NCBI GenBank assembly: GCA_904419295.1
Contig: CAJFRA010000005.1
Coordinates: 3,067 to 67,066, forward strand
DNA from: Candidatus Pseudobutyricicoccus lothianensis
GTDB taxonomy: Bacteria > Bacillota > Clostridia > Oscillospirales > Butyricicoccaceae
Length of the DNA stretch: 64,000 bases
Direction: 5' to 3'
The translations under genes were made by a program, and so were the position numbers. Position 1 is the stretch's first letter; each line of letters begins with the position of its first letter. The notes below the pieces were generated by a model, which saw only the letters and a program-made list of their open reading frames with translations, did no database searches and was not told the origin of the DNA. Of this stretch, positions 15,669 to 23,596 are shown in pieces.

Positions 15669-17690
15669 ATGCTGAGCAACAATGAGATCCGCAAAGCCAT
15701 GAAGATCCAGCTGGATGCGGAGTTGCCTGAATACCCCAAATTCGTAGAAGGCATCCGCCGGGCGCCGGACCGGGGCTACCGCCTGACCGAGGCCCAGACC
15801 AAGCTGGCCCTGATGAACGCCCTGCGCTATGTGCCCGAAGAGCTCCACGAGAAGCTGGCCCCCGAATTTTTGGAAGAGCTGAAGACCCGGGGCCGCATCT
15901 ATGCCTACCGGTACCGCCCGGAAGGCGCGCTGCGCGGCAAGCCCATCGATGAATACAAGGGCAACTGCATCGAAGGCAAGGCCTTCCAGGTGATGATCGA
16001 CAACAACCTGGATTTTGACGTGGCCCTCTACCCCTATGAGCTGGTCACCTACGGCGAGACAGGCAGCGTGTGCCAGAACTGGCTGCAATACCGCCTGATC
16101 AAAAAATACCTGGAAGAGCTGCGGGACGACCAGACGCTGGTCATTGAATCCGGCCACCCGGTGGGCCTGTTCCCCTCCAAAAAAGAGGCGCCCCGCGTTA
16201 TTTTGACCAACGCCCTGATGGTGGGCATGTTCGACAACATCGACGATTGGGAGATCGCCGAGGAGATGGGCGTTGCCAACTATGGCCAGATGACCGCCGG
16301 CGGCTGGATGTACATCGGCCCCCAGGGCATCGTCCACGGCACGTTCAACACCATCCTCAATGCGGGCCGCCAGTTCCTGGGCATCCCGGCCGAAGGCAAC
16401 CTGGCCGGCAAGCTGTTCGTCTCCTCTGGCCTGGGCGGCATGAGCGGCGCCCAGCCCAAAGCGGCTGAGATCGCCGGCGCTGTGGGCGTCTTTGCCGAAG
16501 TGGACGAAAGCCGCATCAAGACCCGCCATGACCAGGGCTGGGTCAGCCTGGTCAGCGACGATCTGGACCGGGTGTTCCAGTGGGCCAAAGAATACATGGA
16601 GAAGAAAGAGCCCATCTCCATCGCCTATCACGGCAACATCGTGGACCTGTTGGAGTACTGCTTGGCCAAGGACATCCACATCGACCTGCTGTCCGACCAG
16701 ACTTCCTGCCACAACGCCTATGACGGCGGCTACTGCCCGGTGGGCATCACCTTTGCCCAGCGCACCGAGATGCTGCACCACGACCGCGAGAATTTCCACA
16801 AGATGGTGGACGCCACCCTGCGCCGCCACTTTGACGCCATCAAGGCCCTGACCAAGAAAGGCACTTACTTCTTCGATTACGGCAACTCCTTTATGAAGGC
16901 TGTGTACGACAGCGGCGTCAAGGAGATCTCCAAAAACGGCATCGATGAAAAAGACGGCTTCATCTTCCCCTCCTATGTGGAAGACATCATGGGCCCCCTG
17001 CTCTTCGACTACGGCTACGGCCCCTTCCGCTGGGTGTGCCTGAGCGGCAAGCAGGAAGACCTGGACGCCACCGACCAGGCGGCCATGGACTGCATCGACC
17101 CGAACCGCCGCTACCAGGACCGGGACAACTGGGTCTGGGTGCGGGACGCCAAGAAGAACAAGCTGGTGGTGGGCACCAAAGCCCGCATCCTGTACCAGGA
17201 TGCCGAAGGCCGTGTGAAGATCGCCCTGCGCTTCAATGAGATGGTGCGGGAAGGCAAGATCGGCCCTGTGATGATGGGCCGCGACCACCACGACGTGTCG
17301 GGCACCGACTCCCCCTTCCGGGAGACTTCCAACATCAAGGACGGCAGCAACGTGATGGCCGATATGGCCGTGCAGTGCTTTGCCGGCAACGCTGCCCGCG
17401 GCATGAGCCTGTGCGCCCTGCACAACGGCGGCGGCGTGGGCATCGGCAAAGCCATCAACGGCGGCTTTGGCCTGGTGCTGGACGGCAGCCAGCGGGTGGA
17501 TGAGATCATCAAGAGCTCTCTGATGTGGGACGTGATGGGCGGCGTTGCCCGCCGCAGCTGGGCCCGCAACGAAAACTCCATCTCCACCAGCGTGGAATAC
17601 AACCAGAACTATGCAGGCAAGGGCCACATCACCCTGCCTTTCATCGCCGACGAAGCGTTGGTGGAACGCGTCATCCGCGAAAGCAAATAA
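15669..17690 (+). CDS. hutU: Urocanate hydratase (urocanase)
   Basis: This 673-aa enzyme adds water to urocanate to form 4-imidazolone-5-propionate using tightly bound NAD+ as an electrophile. Recognisable family blocks include GGWMYIGPQGIVHGT, GLGGMSGAQPKA (NAD-binding region), DQTSCHNAYDGGYCPVG with the conserved cysteine pair, and FRETSNIKDGSN near the C-terminus. It is the long form, over 100 residues longer than the well-studied proteobacterial enzymes (about 555 aa), as is usual in anaerobic Clostridia and Bacteroidetes. Ribosome binding site AAGGAGGAACTACCC. A GC-rich hairpin follows its stop. Confidence 0.96.
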   Translation: MLSNNEIRKAMKIQLDAELPEYPKFVEGIRRAPDRGYRLTEAQTKLALMNALRYVPEELHEKLAPEFLEELKTRGRIYAYRYRPEGALRGKPIDEYKGNCIEGKAFQVMIDNNLDFDVALYPYELVTYGETGSVCQNWLQYRLIKKYLEELRDDQTLVIESGHPVGLFPSKKEAPRVILTNALMVGMFDNIDDWEIAEEMGVANYGQMTAGGWMYIGPQGIVHGTFNTILNAGRQFLGIPAEGNLAGKLFVSSGLGGMSGAQPKAAEIAGAVGVFAEVDESRIKTRHDQGWVSLVSDDLDRVFQWAKEYMEKKEPISIAYHGNIVDLLEYCLAKDIHIDLLSDQTSCHNAYDGGYCPVGITFAQRTEMLHHDRENFHKMVDATLRRHFDAIKALTKKGTYFFDYGNSFMKAVYDSGVKEISKNGIDEKDGFIFPSYVEDIMGPLLFDYGYGPFRWVCLSGKQEDLDATDQAAMDCIDPNRRYQDRDNWVWVRDAKKNKLVVGTKARILYQDAEGRVKIALRFNEMVREGKIGPVMMGRDHHDVSGTDSPFRETSNIKDGSNVMADMAVQCFAGNAARGMSLCALHNGGGVGIGKAINGGFGLVLDGSQRVDEIIKSSLMWDVMGGVARRSWARNENSISTSVEYNQNYAGKGHITLPFIADEALVERVIRESK

Positions 17691-17698
17691 CCACCCAC

Positions 17699-17725
17699 AA
17701 AGGGGCGGGCGCCGCCTGCCCCTTT
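17699..17725 (+). terminator. Intra-operon hairpin between hutU and ftcD
   Basis: AAAGGGGCGGGC and GCCTGCCCCTTT (one G-T pair) form a 12-bp stem around a 3-nt loop, 8 nt past the hutU stop. The following sequence is GTGTTGTG, without a T tract, so it may act as a partial terminator or an mRNA-stabilising 3' end rather than a full stop. Confidence 0.5.
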
Positions 17726-17771
17726 GTGTTGTGTCCATTTCTTTCAAAAACAAAAAAGGAGCAAACCGATC

Positions 17772-18668
17772 ATGGCTAAAATTTTGGAATGTGTGCCCAA
17801 CATCAGCGAAGGGCGGAACAGTGAAGTAATCGAGGCTGTTGTAGACGTGGTGCGCCACACTGCCGGCGTGGCCCTGCTGGATTATTCCTCCGACCCCAGC
17901 CACAACCGTACCGTCATCACCTTTTTGGGCGAGCCCCAGGCCGTGGCCCAGTGCGCCATCGACCTGGCCGGCAAAGCGGTGGAGCTGATCGACCTGACCA
18001 AGCACCAAGGCGAACACCCCCGTATGGGTGCGGTGGACGTCATCCCCTTCATCCCCATCAAAGAAGTGACCAAGGAAGAGGCAGTGGAGATCTCCAAACA
18101 AGTGGGGCAAAAGATCAGCGACCAATTCCAGCTGCCTGTGTTCCTGTATGAGGATTCCGCTTCCGCTCCCCACCGGGTCAACCTGGCCAAGATCCGCAAG
18201 GGCCAGTTTGAAGGCATGGCGGAAAAAGTGCAGCAGCCCGAATGGGAGCCGGATTTTGGCGGCCGCCGCATCCATCCCACAGCGGGCGTCGTGGCGGTGG
18301 GCGCCCGGATGCCCCTGGTGGCCTTCAACATCAACCTGAGCACTTCCGATGTGGAGATCGCCACAAAGATCGCCAAGATCATCCGCCGCATCAACGGCGG
18401 CTTTGACTGCGTCAAGGCCATGGGCGTCATGCTGGAAGAGCGGAACCTGGCCCAGGTCTCCATCAACATGACCGATTTCAACCGCACACCTTTGTACCGC
18501 GTGCTGGAGCTGGTCAAGGCCGAAGCGGCCCGCTGGGGCGTCCATGTGGTGGGCACCGAGATCGTGGGCCTGACCCCCATGAAAGCCCTGATCGATTCCG
18601 CCGAATACTACATGCAGATCGAAGCCTTTGACTTTGACAAGCAAGTGCTGGAAAACCACATCCTGTAA
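17772..18668 (+). CDS. ftcD: Glutamate formimidoyltransferase
   Basis: The 298-aa protein begins MAKILECVPNISEGRN, the standard opening of the formiminotransferase N-domain, and continues with LDYSSDPSHNRTVITF, HQGEHPRMGAVDVIPFIP (folate/formiminoglutamate site) and the C-subdomain. It transfers the formimino group of N-formimino-L-glutamate to tetrahydrofolate, giving 5-formimino-THF and glutamate. Unlike the mammalian bifunctional enzyme it lacks the cyclodeaminase, which is encoded separately by fchA two genes downstream. Start: ATG preceded by AAAGGAGCAAACCGATC; the track begins 16 codons early. Confidence 0.95.
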   Translation: MAKILECVPNISEGRNSEVIEAVVDVVRHTAGVALLDYSSDPSHNRTVITFLGEPQAVAQCAIDLAGKAVELIDLTKHQGEHPRMGAVDVIPFIPIKEVTKEEAVEISKQVGQKISDQFQLPVFLYEDSASAPHRVNLAKIRKGQFEGMAEKVQQPEWEPDFGGRRIHPTAGVVAVGARMPLVAFNINLSTSDVEIATKIAKIIRRINGGFDCVKAMGVMLEERNLAQVSINMTDFNRTPLYRVLELVKAEAARWGVHVVGTEIVGLTPMKALIDSAEYYMQIEAFDFDKQVLENHIL

Positions 18669-18682
18669 ACCGAGGCCCTGCT

Positions 18683-19939
18683 ATGAAAAAAGTATTGGTT
18701 CATAACATCGGCCTGTTGTGCACCCCGGTGGGCAGCCATGTCCACGCCGGGGCCCAGCAGGCGGAGATCCAGTCCATCCCCCAGGCCTGTGTGCTGGCAG
18801 AAGATGGGGTCATCACCTACTGCGGCCCGGCCAGCGGCCTGCCCCAGGGCGCGGCGGAAGGCGCCCGGCGCATCGACGCCGGCGGCTGCCTGGTGACCCC
18901 CGGCCTGATCGACGCCCACACCCACCTGGTGTTCGGCGGCTGGCGGCAGCACGAGATCCCGCTGAAGCTGGCAGGCGCCGGCTACCTGGATATCCTGCGC
19001 AGCGGCGGCGGCATTTTGAGCACCGTGAAACACACCCGGCAGGAATCGGAGGAACAGCTGACCCAAAAGGCCTGGGCCTTCCTGGATGAGATGCTGACAC
19101 TGGGCGTCACCTCCTGCGAGATCAAGAGCGGCTATGGCCTGGATCTGGAGACCGAGCTCAAGCAGCTGCGGGTCATCCGGGAGCTGGCGCAGAGCCATCC
19201 CATGGACATCGCCTCCACCTTCCTGGGCGCCCACGCAGTGCCCGAAGAATACAAGGACAACAGCGACGGCTATGTGGACTACCTGATCGACACCATGCTG
19301 CCCGCTGTGGCAGAGCAAAAGCTGGCCCGCTACTGCGACGTCTTCTGTGAGACCGGCGTGTTCGATGTGCCTCAGAGCCGCCGCGTGCTGGAAGCGGGCA
19401 AAGCCCTGGGCCTGCTGCCCCGCATCCATGCCGACGAGATCGACGCCATCGGCGGCGCCGTTTTGGCCGGCGAAGTGGGGGCTGTCTCTGCCGAACACCT
19501 GATCGCCACCGACGAAGAGGGGATGCAGGCCATGGCCAAGGCCGGCGTCATCGCCGACTTGCTGCCCGCCACTTCCTTCTATCTGGATAAGACCTTTGCC
19601 CCGGCCCGCCGCATGGTGGAGCTGGGCATCCCCGTGGTCATCGCGTCGGATTTCAACCCGGGCTCCTGCCCTTCTTTGAACCTGCCCTTTGCCATGAACC
19701 TGGGCCTGCTGCGCTATAAGCTGAAGCCCGAAGAAGTGCTCAACGCCGTCACCATCAACGCCGCCTGTTCGGTGGGCATGGAAGACCGGCTGGGCACGCT
19801 GGAAGCGGGCAAGCAGGCTGACCTGGTGATCTGGGACGCGCCGGATCTGGAGATGATCCTCTACCGCTTTGGCTCCAACCTGTGCCGCACTGTGCTGAAA
19901 AAAGGCGAAGTGGTCGCCTGCCACGAAGGAAAGGAATGA
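18683..19939 (+). CDS. hutI: Imidazolonepropionase
   Basis: This 418-aa amidohydrolase-superfamily enzyme opens the ring of imidazolonepropionate to N-formimino-L-glutamate. The metal-binding DAHTHLVFGG is near residue 77, followed by SGGGILSTVKHTR (substrate site), FLGAHAVPEEY, RIHADEID (metal histidine) and ASDFNPGSCPS with the catalytic aspartate. Length fits the family (about 405-420). It begins 14 nt after ftcD and ends 5 nt before fchA, so it is translated within the same operon. The ribosome binding site is weak (CCGAGGCCCTGCT), consistent with coupling. Confidence 0.96.
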   Translation: MKKVLVHNIGLLCTPVGSHVHAGAQQAEIQSIPQACVLAEDGVITYCGPASGLPQGAAEGARRIDAGGCLVTPGLIDAHTHLVFGGWRQHEIPLKLAGAGYLDILRSGGGILSTVKHTRQESEEQLTQKAWAFLDEMLTLGVTSCEIKSGYGLDLETELKQLRVIRELAQSHPMDIASTFLGAHAVPEEYKDNSDGYVDYLIDTMLPAVAEQKLARYCDVFCETGVFDVPQSRRVLEAGKALGLLPRIHADEIDAIGGAVLAGEVGAVSAEHLIATDEEGMQAMAKAGVIADLLPATSFYLDKTFAPARRMVELGIPVVIASDFNPGSCPSLNLPFAMNLGLLRYKLKPEEVLNAVTINAACSVGMEDRLGTLEAGKQADLVIWDAPDLEMILYRFGSNLCRTVLKKGEVVACHEGKE

Positions 19940-19944
19940 TACCC

Positions 19945-20571
19945 ATGAAACTGGCTGAACATACCCTGCAAGGATTTGTCGAAGTGTTGGGTTCCGACGC
20001 GCCGGCCCCTGGCGGCGGCAGCGTCAGCGCCCTGTGTGCGGCCAATGGCGCCGCTCTGTGCGCCATGGTGTGCCGCCTGACCCGGGGAAAGAAAAAATAC
20101 CTGGAATACACCCCTCTGATGGAAGAGATCATCCCCCAGGCCGACGCCCTGGCCCAAAAACTGACCGCTTCCATCGACAAGGATACCGAGGCCTTTAACC
20201 TGGTCTCTGCCGCCTTCCAGATGCCCAAAGAGACCGAAGAGCAAAAAGCTGCCCGCAGCGCCAAGATCGCCGAAGGCATGCTGGTCTCCACCAAAGTGCC
20301 CTTTGAGACCATGGAGCTGACCCTGGAAGCCCTGAAGCTGGCCCAGCAGATGTTGGGCAAATTCAACACCAATGCAGCCAGCGACTTGGGCGTGGCTGCC
20401 CTGAACCTGTCCGCCGCTGTCCGCGGCGCCTGGCTCAATGTGCTGATCAACCTGGGCTCTTTGAAAGATGGGGAGCTGGCGGCGGATTACCGTGCCCGCG
20501 GCCAACAGATCGTGGAGCAGGCCGAGGCCATTGCCGGCCAGATCTACCAGACCGTTCTGGAATCGCTGTAA
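19945..20571 (+). CDS. fchA: Formiminotetrahydrofolate cyclodeaminase
   Basis: The 208-aa all-helical protein contains SDAPAPGGGSVSALCAANGAALCAMVCRLT, the characteristic early block of the FTCD C-domain/FchA family, and NTNAASDLGVAALNLSAAVRGA later. It releases ammonia from 5-formimino-THF to give 5,10-methenyl-THF, completing entry of histidine carbon into the one-carbon pool. In fermenters, methenyl-THF can be converted to formate with ATP formation via formyl-THF synthetase. Start: ATG after AAAGGAATGATACCC. Last gene of the hut operon, followed by a strong terminator. Confidence 0.94.
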   Translation: MKLAEHTLQGFVEVLGSDAPAPGGGSVSALCAANGAALCAMVCRLTRGKKKYLEYTPLMEEIIPQADALAQKLTASIDKDTEAFNLVSAAFQMPKETEEQKAARSAKIAEGMLVSTKVPFETMELTLEALKLAQQMLGKFNTNAASDLGVAALNLSAAVRGAWLNVLINLGSLKDGELAADYRARGQQIVEQAEAIAGQIYQTVLESL

Positions 20572-20642
20572 GATATTGTCCCCTGCCGGGCTCCGCCCGG
20601 GCCCGCCGCGGAAAAGGCGGGCGGCGTTTTCACAGCACTGCC

Positions 20643-20674
20643 AAAAGGCGCACCCACAGGGTGCGCCTTTTTCT
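20643..20674 (+). terminator. hut operon terminator
   Basis: AAAGGCGCACCC-ACA-GGGTGCGCCTTTTTCTTTT, about 70 nt after the fchA stop. A second GC-rich hairpin (around 20605-20634) precedes it. Confidence 0.85.
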
Positions 20675-20977
20675 TTTGCCGGCAGCGTGGTGCGGCGCAG
20701 CCTGTCTGCCCCTTTTTCCAAGAAGACCGGATCTTCGCCATGGATGGGCGCCGCCAGCTGGTGCAAAGCAGGGCCGCGGCGCGGCCTTCTGCTGGCTGAA
20801 AGCCTTCTGCTTCCTCTGCCTGCCGCCTGCATCCTGGGGCACGAAGCAATGGGGGAAGTCTTATCCCCCCTGGCGCTGGCCTTTGGCCTGATGCTGGGTG
20901 CCATGATGCTGCCGGAGCTCTGCCTGGCCATTGATTGCGACTGCACACCGTAACGCCTCTGCCAATGCGCAAGGTCC
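20675..20977. other. Stretch without a convincing gene
   Basis: About 300 nt between two terminators. A plus-strand frame ends with a hydrophobic run (LSPLALAFGLMLGAMMLPELCLAI), but it has no ribosome binding site or start of its own. Its upstream part reads through the hut terminator, so it may be a decayed membrane-protein remnant or chance. The antisense frames are arginine/serine-rich and look non-coding. No repeat or RNA gene seen. Confidence 0.4.
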
Positions 20978-21020
20978 AAAAAAGCCATGTGCTGCTTTTC
21001 CCCAGCACATGGCTTTTTTA
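20978..21020. terminator. Bidirectional terminator
   Basis: AAAAAAGCCATGTGCTG ... CAGCACATGGCTTTTTT: a long stem with A and T flanks. It serves the minus-strand membrane protein gene that ends at 21039. Confidence 0.85.
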
Positions 21021-21038
21021 TTCGGATATGGTCATGGT

Positions 21039-21581
21039 CTATCCGGCCAGCAAGGCCAGGATGCCAACAAACACGAGAAAACACCCCAGCAGCCGGTAAA
21101 GCATCAGCGCCCCATCGGAAGGCTGGGCGTTCTTGTACCACCAGCCCCGTTCCAGCCACCACAGGCTGTGGGGCCAGACCACATGCCAAGCGCCAACACC
21201 CAACAGCAGGATGGGGACCACCAGAGGGACCCGGCGGGAACTGCCGGTGGCCTGGCGCTCCGCTTCCGCCGCCTGCTGGATGGCTTCTGCCAGCGCTCTC
21301 CCGTCTGCATACCCCATCTCTTCTGCCGTCTGGTCATAGGGCCAGCTTTCCGTAATAACCAGGCTCTCCTCCTGGCGGGTATAGGTGTACCCATTGGGAT
21401 ATGTGATGGTCAGCTTGCCATTGACGTCATAGGCAAAGGGGTATTCCTGCCCGTCGGCCCGGGCCGTCCCTTCTGAAAGGGAGTGGGGGGCGAATTCCAC
21501 TGTGATCTGGCCAGCCGCCCAGGCGGGCAGGCCCAAGAAGACCAGCATGCAACAGCATACCAGTGCAAGGCATCGCTTCAT
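21039..21581 (-). CDS. Signal-peptide-bearing membrane protein, DUF6199-like C-terminus
   Basis: This 180-aa protein has a cleavable-looking signal (MKRCLALVCCCMLVFLGLPAWAAG), then a small extracytoplasmic domain with GYTYTRQEESLVITESWPYD. It ends in two hydrophobic segments flanking LWWLERGWWYKNAQPSDGALMLYRLLG. That W-rich, K-N-A-x-P-S-D pattern resembles the small uncharacterised DUF6199 membrane domain of Firmicutes; the assignment is from memory of the motif. Function unknown. Start: ATG after AAAAGGAGGGATCCAG, 17 codons inside the track ORF. Confidence 0.72.
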   Translation of the reverse strand: MKRCLALVCCCMLVFLGLPAWAAGQITVEFAPHSLSEGTARADGQEYPFAYDVNGKLTITYPNGYTYTRQEESLVITESWPYDQTAEEMGYADGRALAEAIQQAAEAERQATGSSRRVPLVVPILLLGVGAWHVVWPHSLWWLERGWWYKNAQPSDGALMLYRLLGCFLVFVGILALLAG

Positions 21582-21723
21582 CTGGATCCCTCCTTTTGCT
21601 TCGGCAGGGCCACAGCGCTGCCATGGCCCCAAATAAGGTCTTAGCTGCCGCTCTGCGGCAAGGGGGAAATGCTGTGTTCTATGTTCATTCTACCATAGCT
21701 CCCACCCCATGACAAGCTGCCCC

Positions 21724-21752
21724 TTGCCTTTCTGCCCCCTATGGGCTATGAT
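21724..21752 (+). promoter_or_regulatory. Promoter of tcdA
   Basis: TTGCCT, 17-bp spacer, TATGAT, about 35 bp before the start codon. Confidence 0.6.
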
Positions 21753-21787
21753 GGAACAAAACATGCAATCAACGGAGGTCAATCGAT

Positions 21788-22507
21788 ATGGAGGAAGCAC
21801 TGTTTGCCCGCAGCGCCCTGCTGCTGGGGGAAGAAGCACTGGAGGCCCTGGCCCGCCGGTCTGTGCTGCTGTTTGGCGTGGGCGGCGTAGGGTCTTTTGT
21901 GGCCGAAGGGCTGGCCCGCTCGGGCATCGGCCGCATCACGCTGGTGGACAACGATACCGTGGCGCCCAGCAACTGCAACCGCCAGCTGGTGGCGCTGCAC
22001 AGCACCCTGGGGCAGCCCAAGGCCCAGGTGATGCGGGATCGCATACTGGACATCAACCCGGCCTGCCAGGCAGAAGCCCTCTGCCTGTTCTACGGCCCCG
22101 AGACCCGGGATGCCGTCGATTTTTCCGCCTATGACTACGTGGTGGACGCCATTGACACCGTGACGGCCAAACTGCTGGTGATCCAACGGGCCAAGGCCGC
22201 AGGGGTGCCCGTCATCAGCTCCATGGGAACGGGGAACAAACTGGACCCTTCCCGCTTCCGCATCACGGATATCGCCAAAACGGCGGTGTGCCCGCTGGCC
22301 CGGGTCATGCGGCGTGAGCTGAAAAGCCGGGGCATTGCCGGGGTGGATGTGCTGTGGTCCGACGAACCGCCCCGCACCCCTCTGGCCGCCGCCCCGCCGG
22401 CCCCCGGCCGCCGGCAGACGCCGGGCAGCGTGGCCTTTGTGCCGCCGGTGGCCGGGCTGCTGATCGCCGGCCATGTGGTGCGGTCTTTGTGCTCCATCCA
22501 GCCTTGA
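21788..22507 (+). CDS. tcdA: tRNA threonylcarbamoyladenosine dehydratase (TcdA/CsdL family)
   Basis: This 239-aa E1-like enzyme has the ThiF/HesA Rossmann site VLLFGVGGVGSFVAEGLARSG (about residues 27-47), the VDNDTVAPSNCNRQ adenylation block, DAIDTVTAKLLVI, and the TcdA-typical RITDIAKTAVCPLARVMRRELK. It converts t6A37 of ANN-decoding tRNAs to cyclic ct6A using ATP. Unlike many ThiF relatives it has no C-terminal CxxC pair. Start: ATG after CGGAGGTCAATCGAT. It is monocistronic, with its own promoter and terminator. Confidence 0.92.
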   Translation: MEEALFARSALLLGEEALEALARRSVLLFGVGGVGSFVAEGLARSGIGRITLVDNDTVAPSNCNRQLVALHSTLGQPKAQVMRDRILDINPACQAEALCLFYGPETRDAVDFSAYDYVVDAIDTVTAKLLVIQRAKAAGVPVISSMGTGNKLDPSRFRITDIAKTAVCPLARVMRRELKSRGIAGVDVLWSDEPPRTPLAAAPPAPGRRQTPGSVAFVPPVAGLLIAGHVVRSLCSIQP

Positions 22508-22530
22508 CCGCCCTGTGCAGCCCTACAATC

Positions 22531-22560
22531 AGATCCCCTGGCCAGCAAGCCAGGGGATCT
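22531..22560 (+). terminator. Hairpin after tcdA
   Basis: AGATCCCCTGGC-N6-GCCAGGGGATCT, a 12-bp stem 24 nt past the stop; the T tract is weak (GCGTCTTT). Confidence 0.6.
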
Positions 22561-22566
22561 GCGTCT

Positions 22567-23277
22567 TTATTTCGCCAGAGCCGATCTCAGTTCCTCCCAT
22601 GTCATGGAAGAGACAAAATCTTCTGTTCCGGCTGCATCGCTATAGTGAACGGTCATGCGGTACGTGCCGCTGTCGGTCTGGGCCTCGACCTCCGCTTTGT
22701 CTTTTTGCCCGGGCCGGCAGAGGCGCAAAGCGCCGCCTTGGTCTACTGCGATCTCCCAGGGGGTGCCGGCGGCATAATAAAGCCCTGTGGCCTCATCAAA
22801 TTGCAGGAAAAGGACCCGTTCTTCGCCGGAAGCAGGTTCATAAAAGTATTGGCTGGGCACCTGGAGCTCCACCCCGTCAAAGTTGACCCCGTCCGAGGCT
22901 TTCATGCCCACCGTTATGCTTTCGGCGTCCAGATCACCCGAAAGGACCTGCTGCACGTCAAAGGCATATTTCCGGCCTTCGGAATAGGTGTCTTGGCTTT
23001 CCAAAGAGGGGTCTTGCTCATCCCTCGTCACATTGTAAGTCCCCAGGAAGTCACCCCATTTGCCGTATACCACAAGGGTCGAGGCGCCGTCCATTTCGGC
23101 CAGGGACGAAAAGGCGGGATATTCCGAAGTAACGACGATATTTTTCTCATGCAGTGATCTGCCATCCCCCGAAGGCTCTTTTGCCGGAGCTGGTCTCTGC
23201 GGGAAAAAGGCAACGGCTGCGGCCAATAGCAGACAAACAGCTGCCAGCCCACAAAGGGCTTTCACTCTCTTTTTCAT
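22567..23277 (-). CDS. Hypothetical secreted or membrane-anchored protein
   Basis: The 236-aa product has a signal-anchor or signal peptide (MKKRVKALCGLAAVCLLLAAAVAFF) followed by a Pro-rich segment and a mostly beta extracytoplasmic domain. That domain contains MDGASTLVVYGKW, KYAFDVQQVLSGDLDAESITVGM and EERVLFLQFDEATGLYYAAGTPWE. This last pattern resembles small Bacillota lipoprotein-like proteins of unknown function. No catalytic residues are evident. Start: ATG after AAAGGAGAATCTTC; the track start 20 codons upstream lacks a site. Confidence 0.68.
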   Translation of the reverse strand: MKKRVKALCGLAAVCLLLAAAVAFFPQRPAPAKEPSGDGRSLHEKNIVVTSEYPAFSSLAEMDGASTLVVYGKWGDFLGTYNVTRDEQDPSLESQDTYSEGRKYAFDVQQVLSGDLDAESITVGMKASDGVNFDGVELQVPSQYFYEPASGEERVLFLQFDEATGLYYAAGTPWEIAVDQGGALRLCRPGQKDKAEVEAQTDSGTYRMTVHYSDAAGTEDFVSSMTWEELRSALAK

Positions 23278-23449
23278 GAAGATTCTCCTTTCGCCCGTTC
23301 TTGCTTCCATTATAACAAATGGAACAGAAAAAGCCACTCACCCGAAACAGAGAAAAAACGGAAAATTATTATGCAACCCATACAAAAAGGGGCCTGTCCC
23401 CCGGGATCTTGAGCGATCCACTCCCCATTCCCTCTTTTTTAGGCATGGC

Positions 23450-23493
23450 AAAGCCCCCTGCTGCATCTGTTTTGCTGCAGCAGGGGGCTTTTT
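23450..23493. terminator. Strong terminator
   Basis: AAAGCCCCCTGCTGCA ... TGCAGCAGGGGGCTTTTT, a 16-bp stem. It lies about 100 nt past the ABC permease stop on the minus strand but has the better T tract on the plus strand. Confidence 0.75.
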
Positions 23494-23596
23494 GCCGATC
23501 GTCCGCTTTCACCGAGGCGGCGCACCAAAGTGCGGCCGGATGTGCTGGTTCGCCATCCCATCCCGTCAGAACGCTTCTTTTTCCTCCCCTGGGCCC

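Noticed and set aside
15663-18659. 998-aa minus-strand ORF antisense to hutU/ftcD
   Set aside because: It is the shadow of GC-rich codon usage; hutU and ftcD on the plus strand have clear family motifs and ribosome binding sites. The antisense frame is His/Ala/Gly/Gln-rich nonsense.
20468-20953. 161-aa plus-strand ORF after fchA
   Set aside because: Starts inside fchA in another frame, reads through the hut terminator and lacks a binding site. Only its last hydrophobic part looks protein-like.
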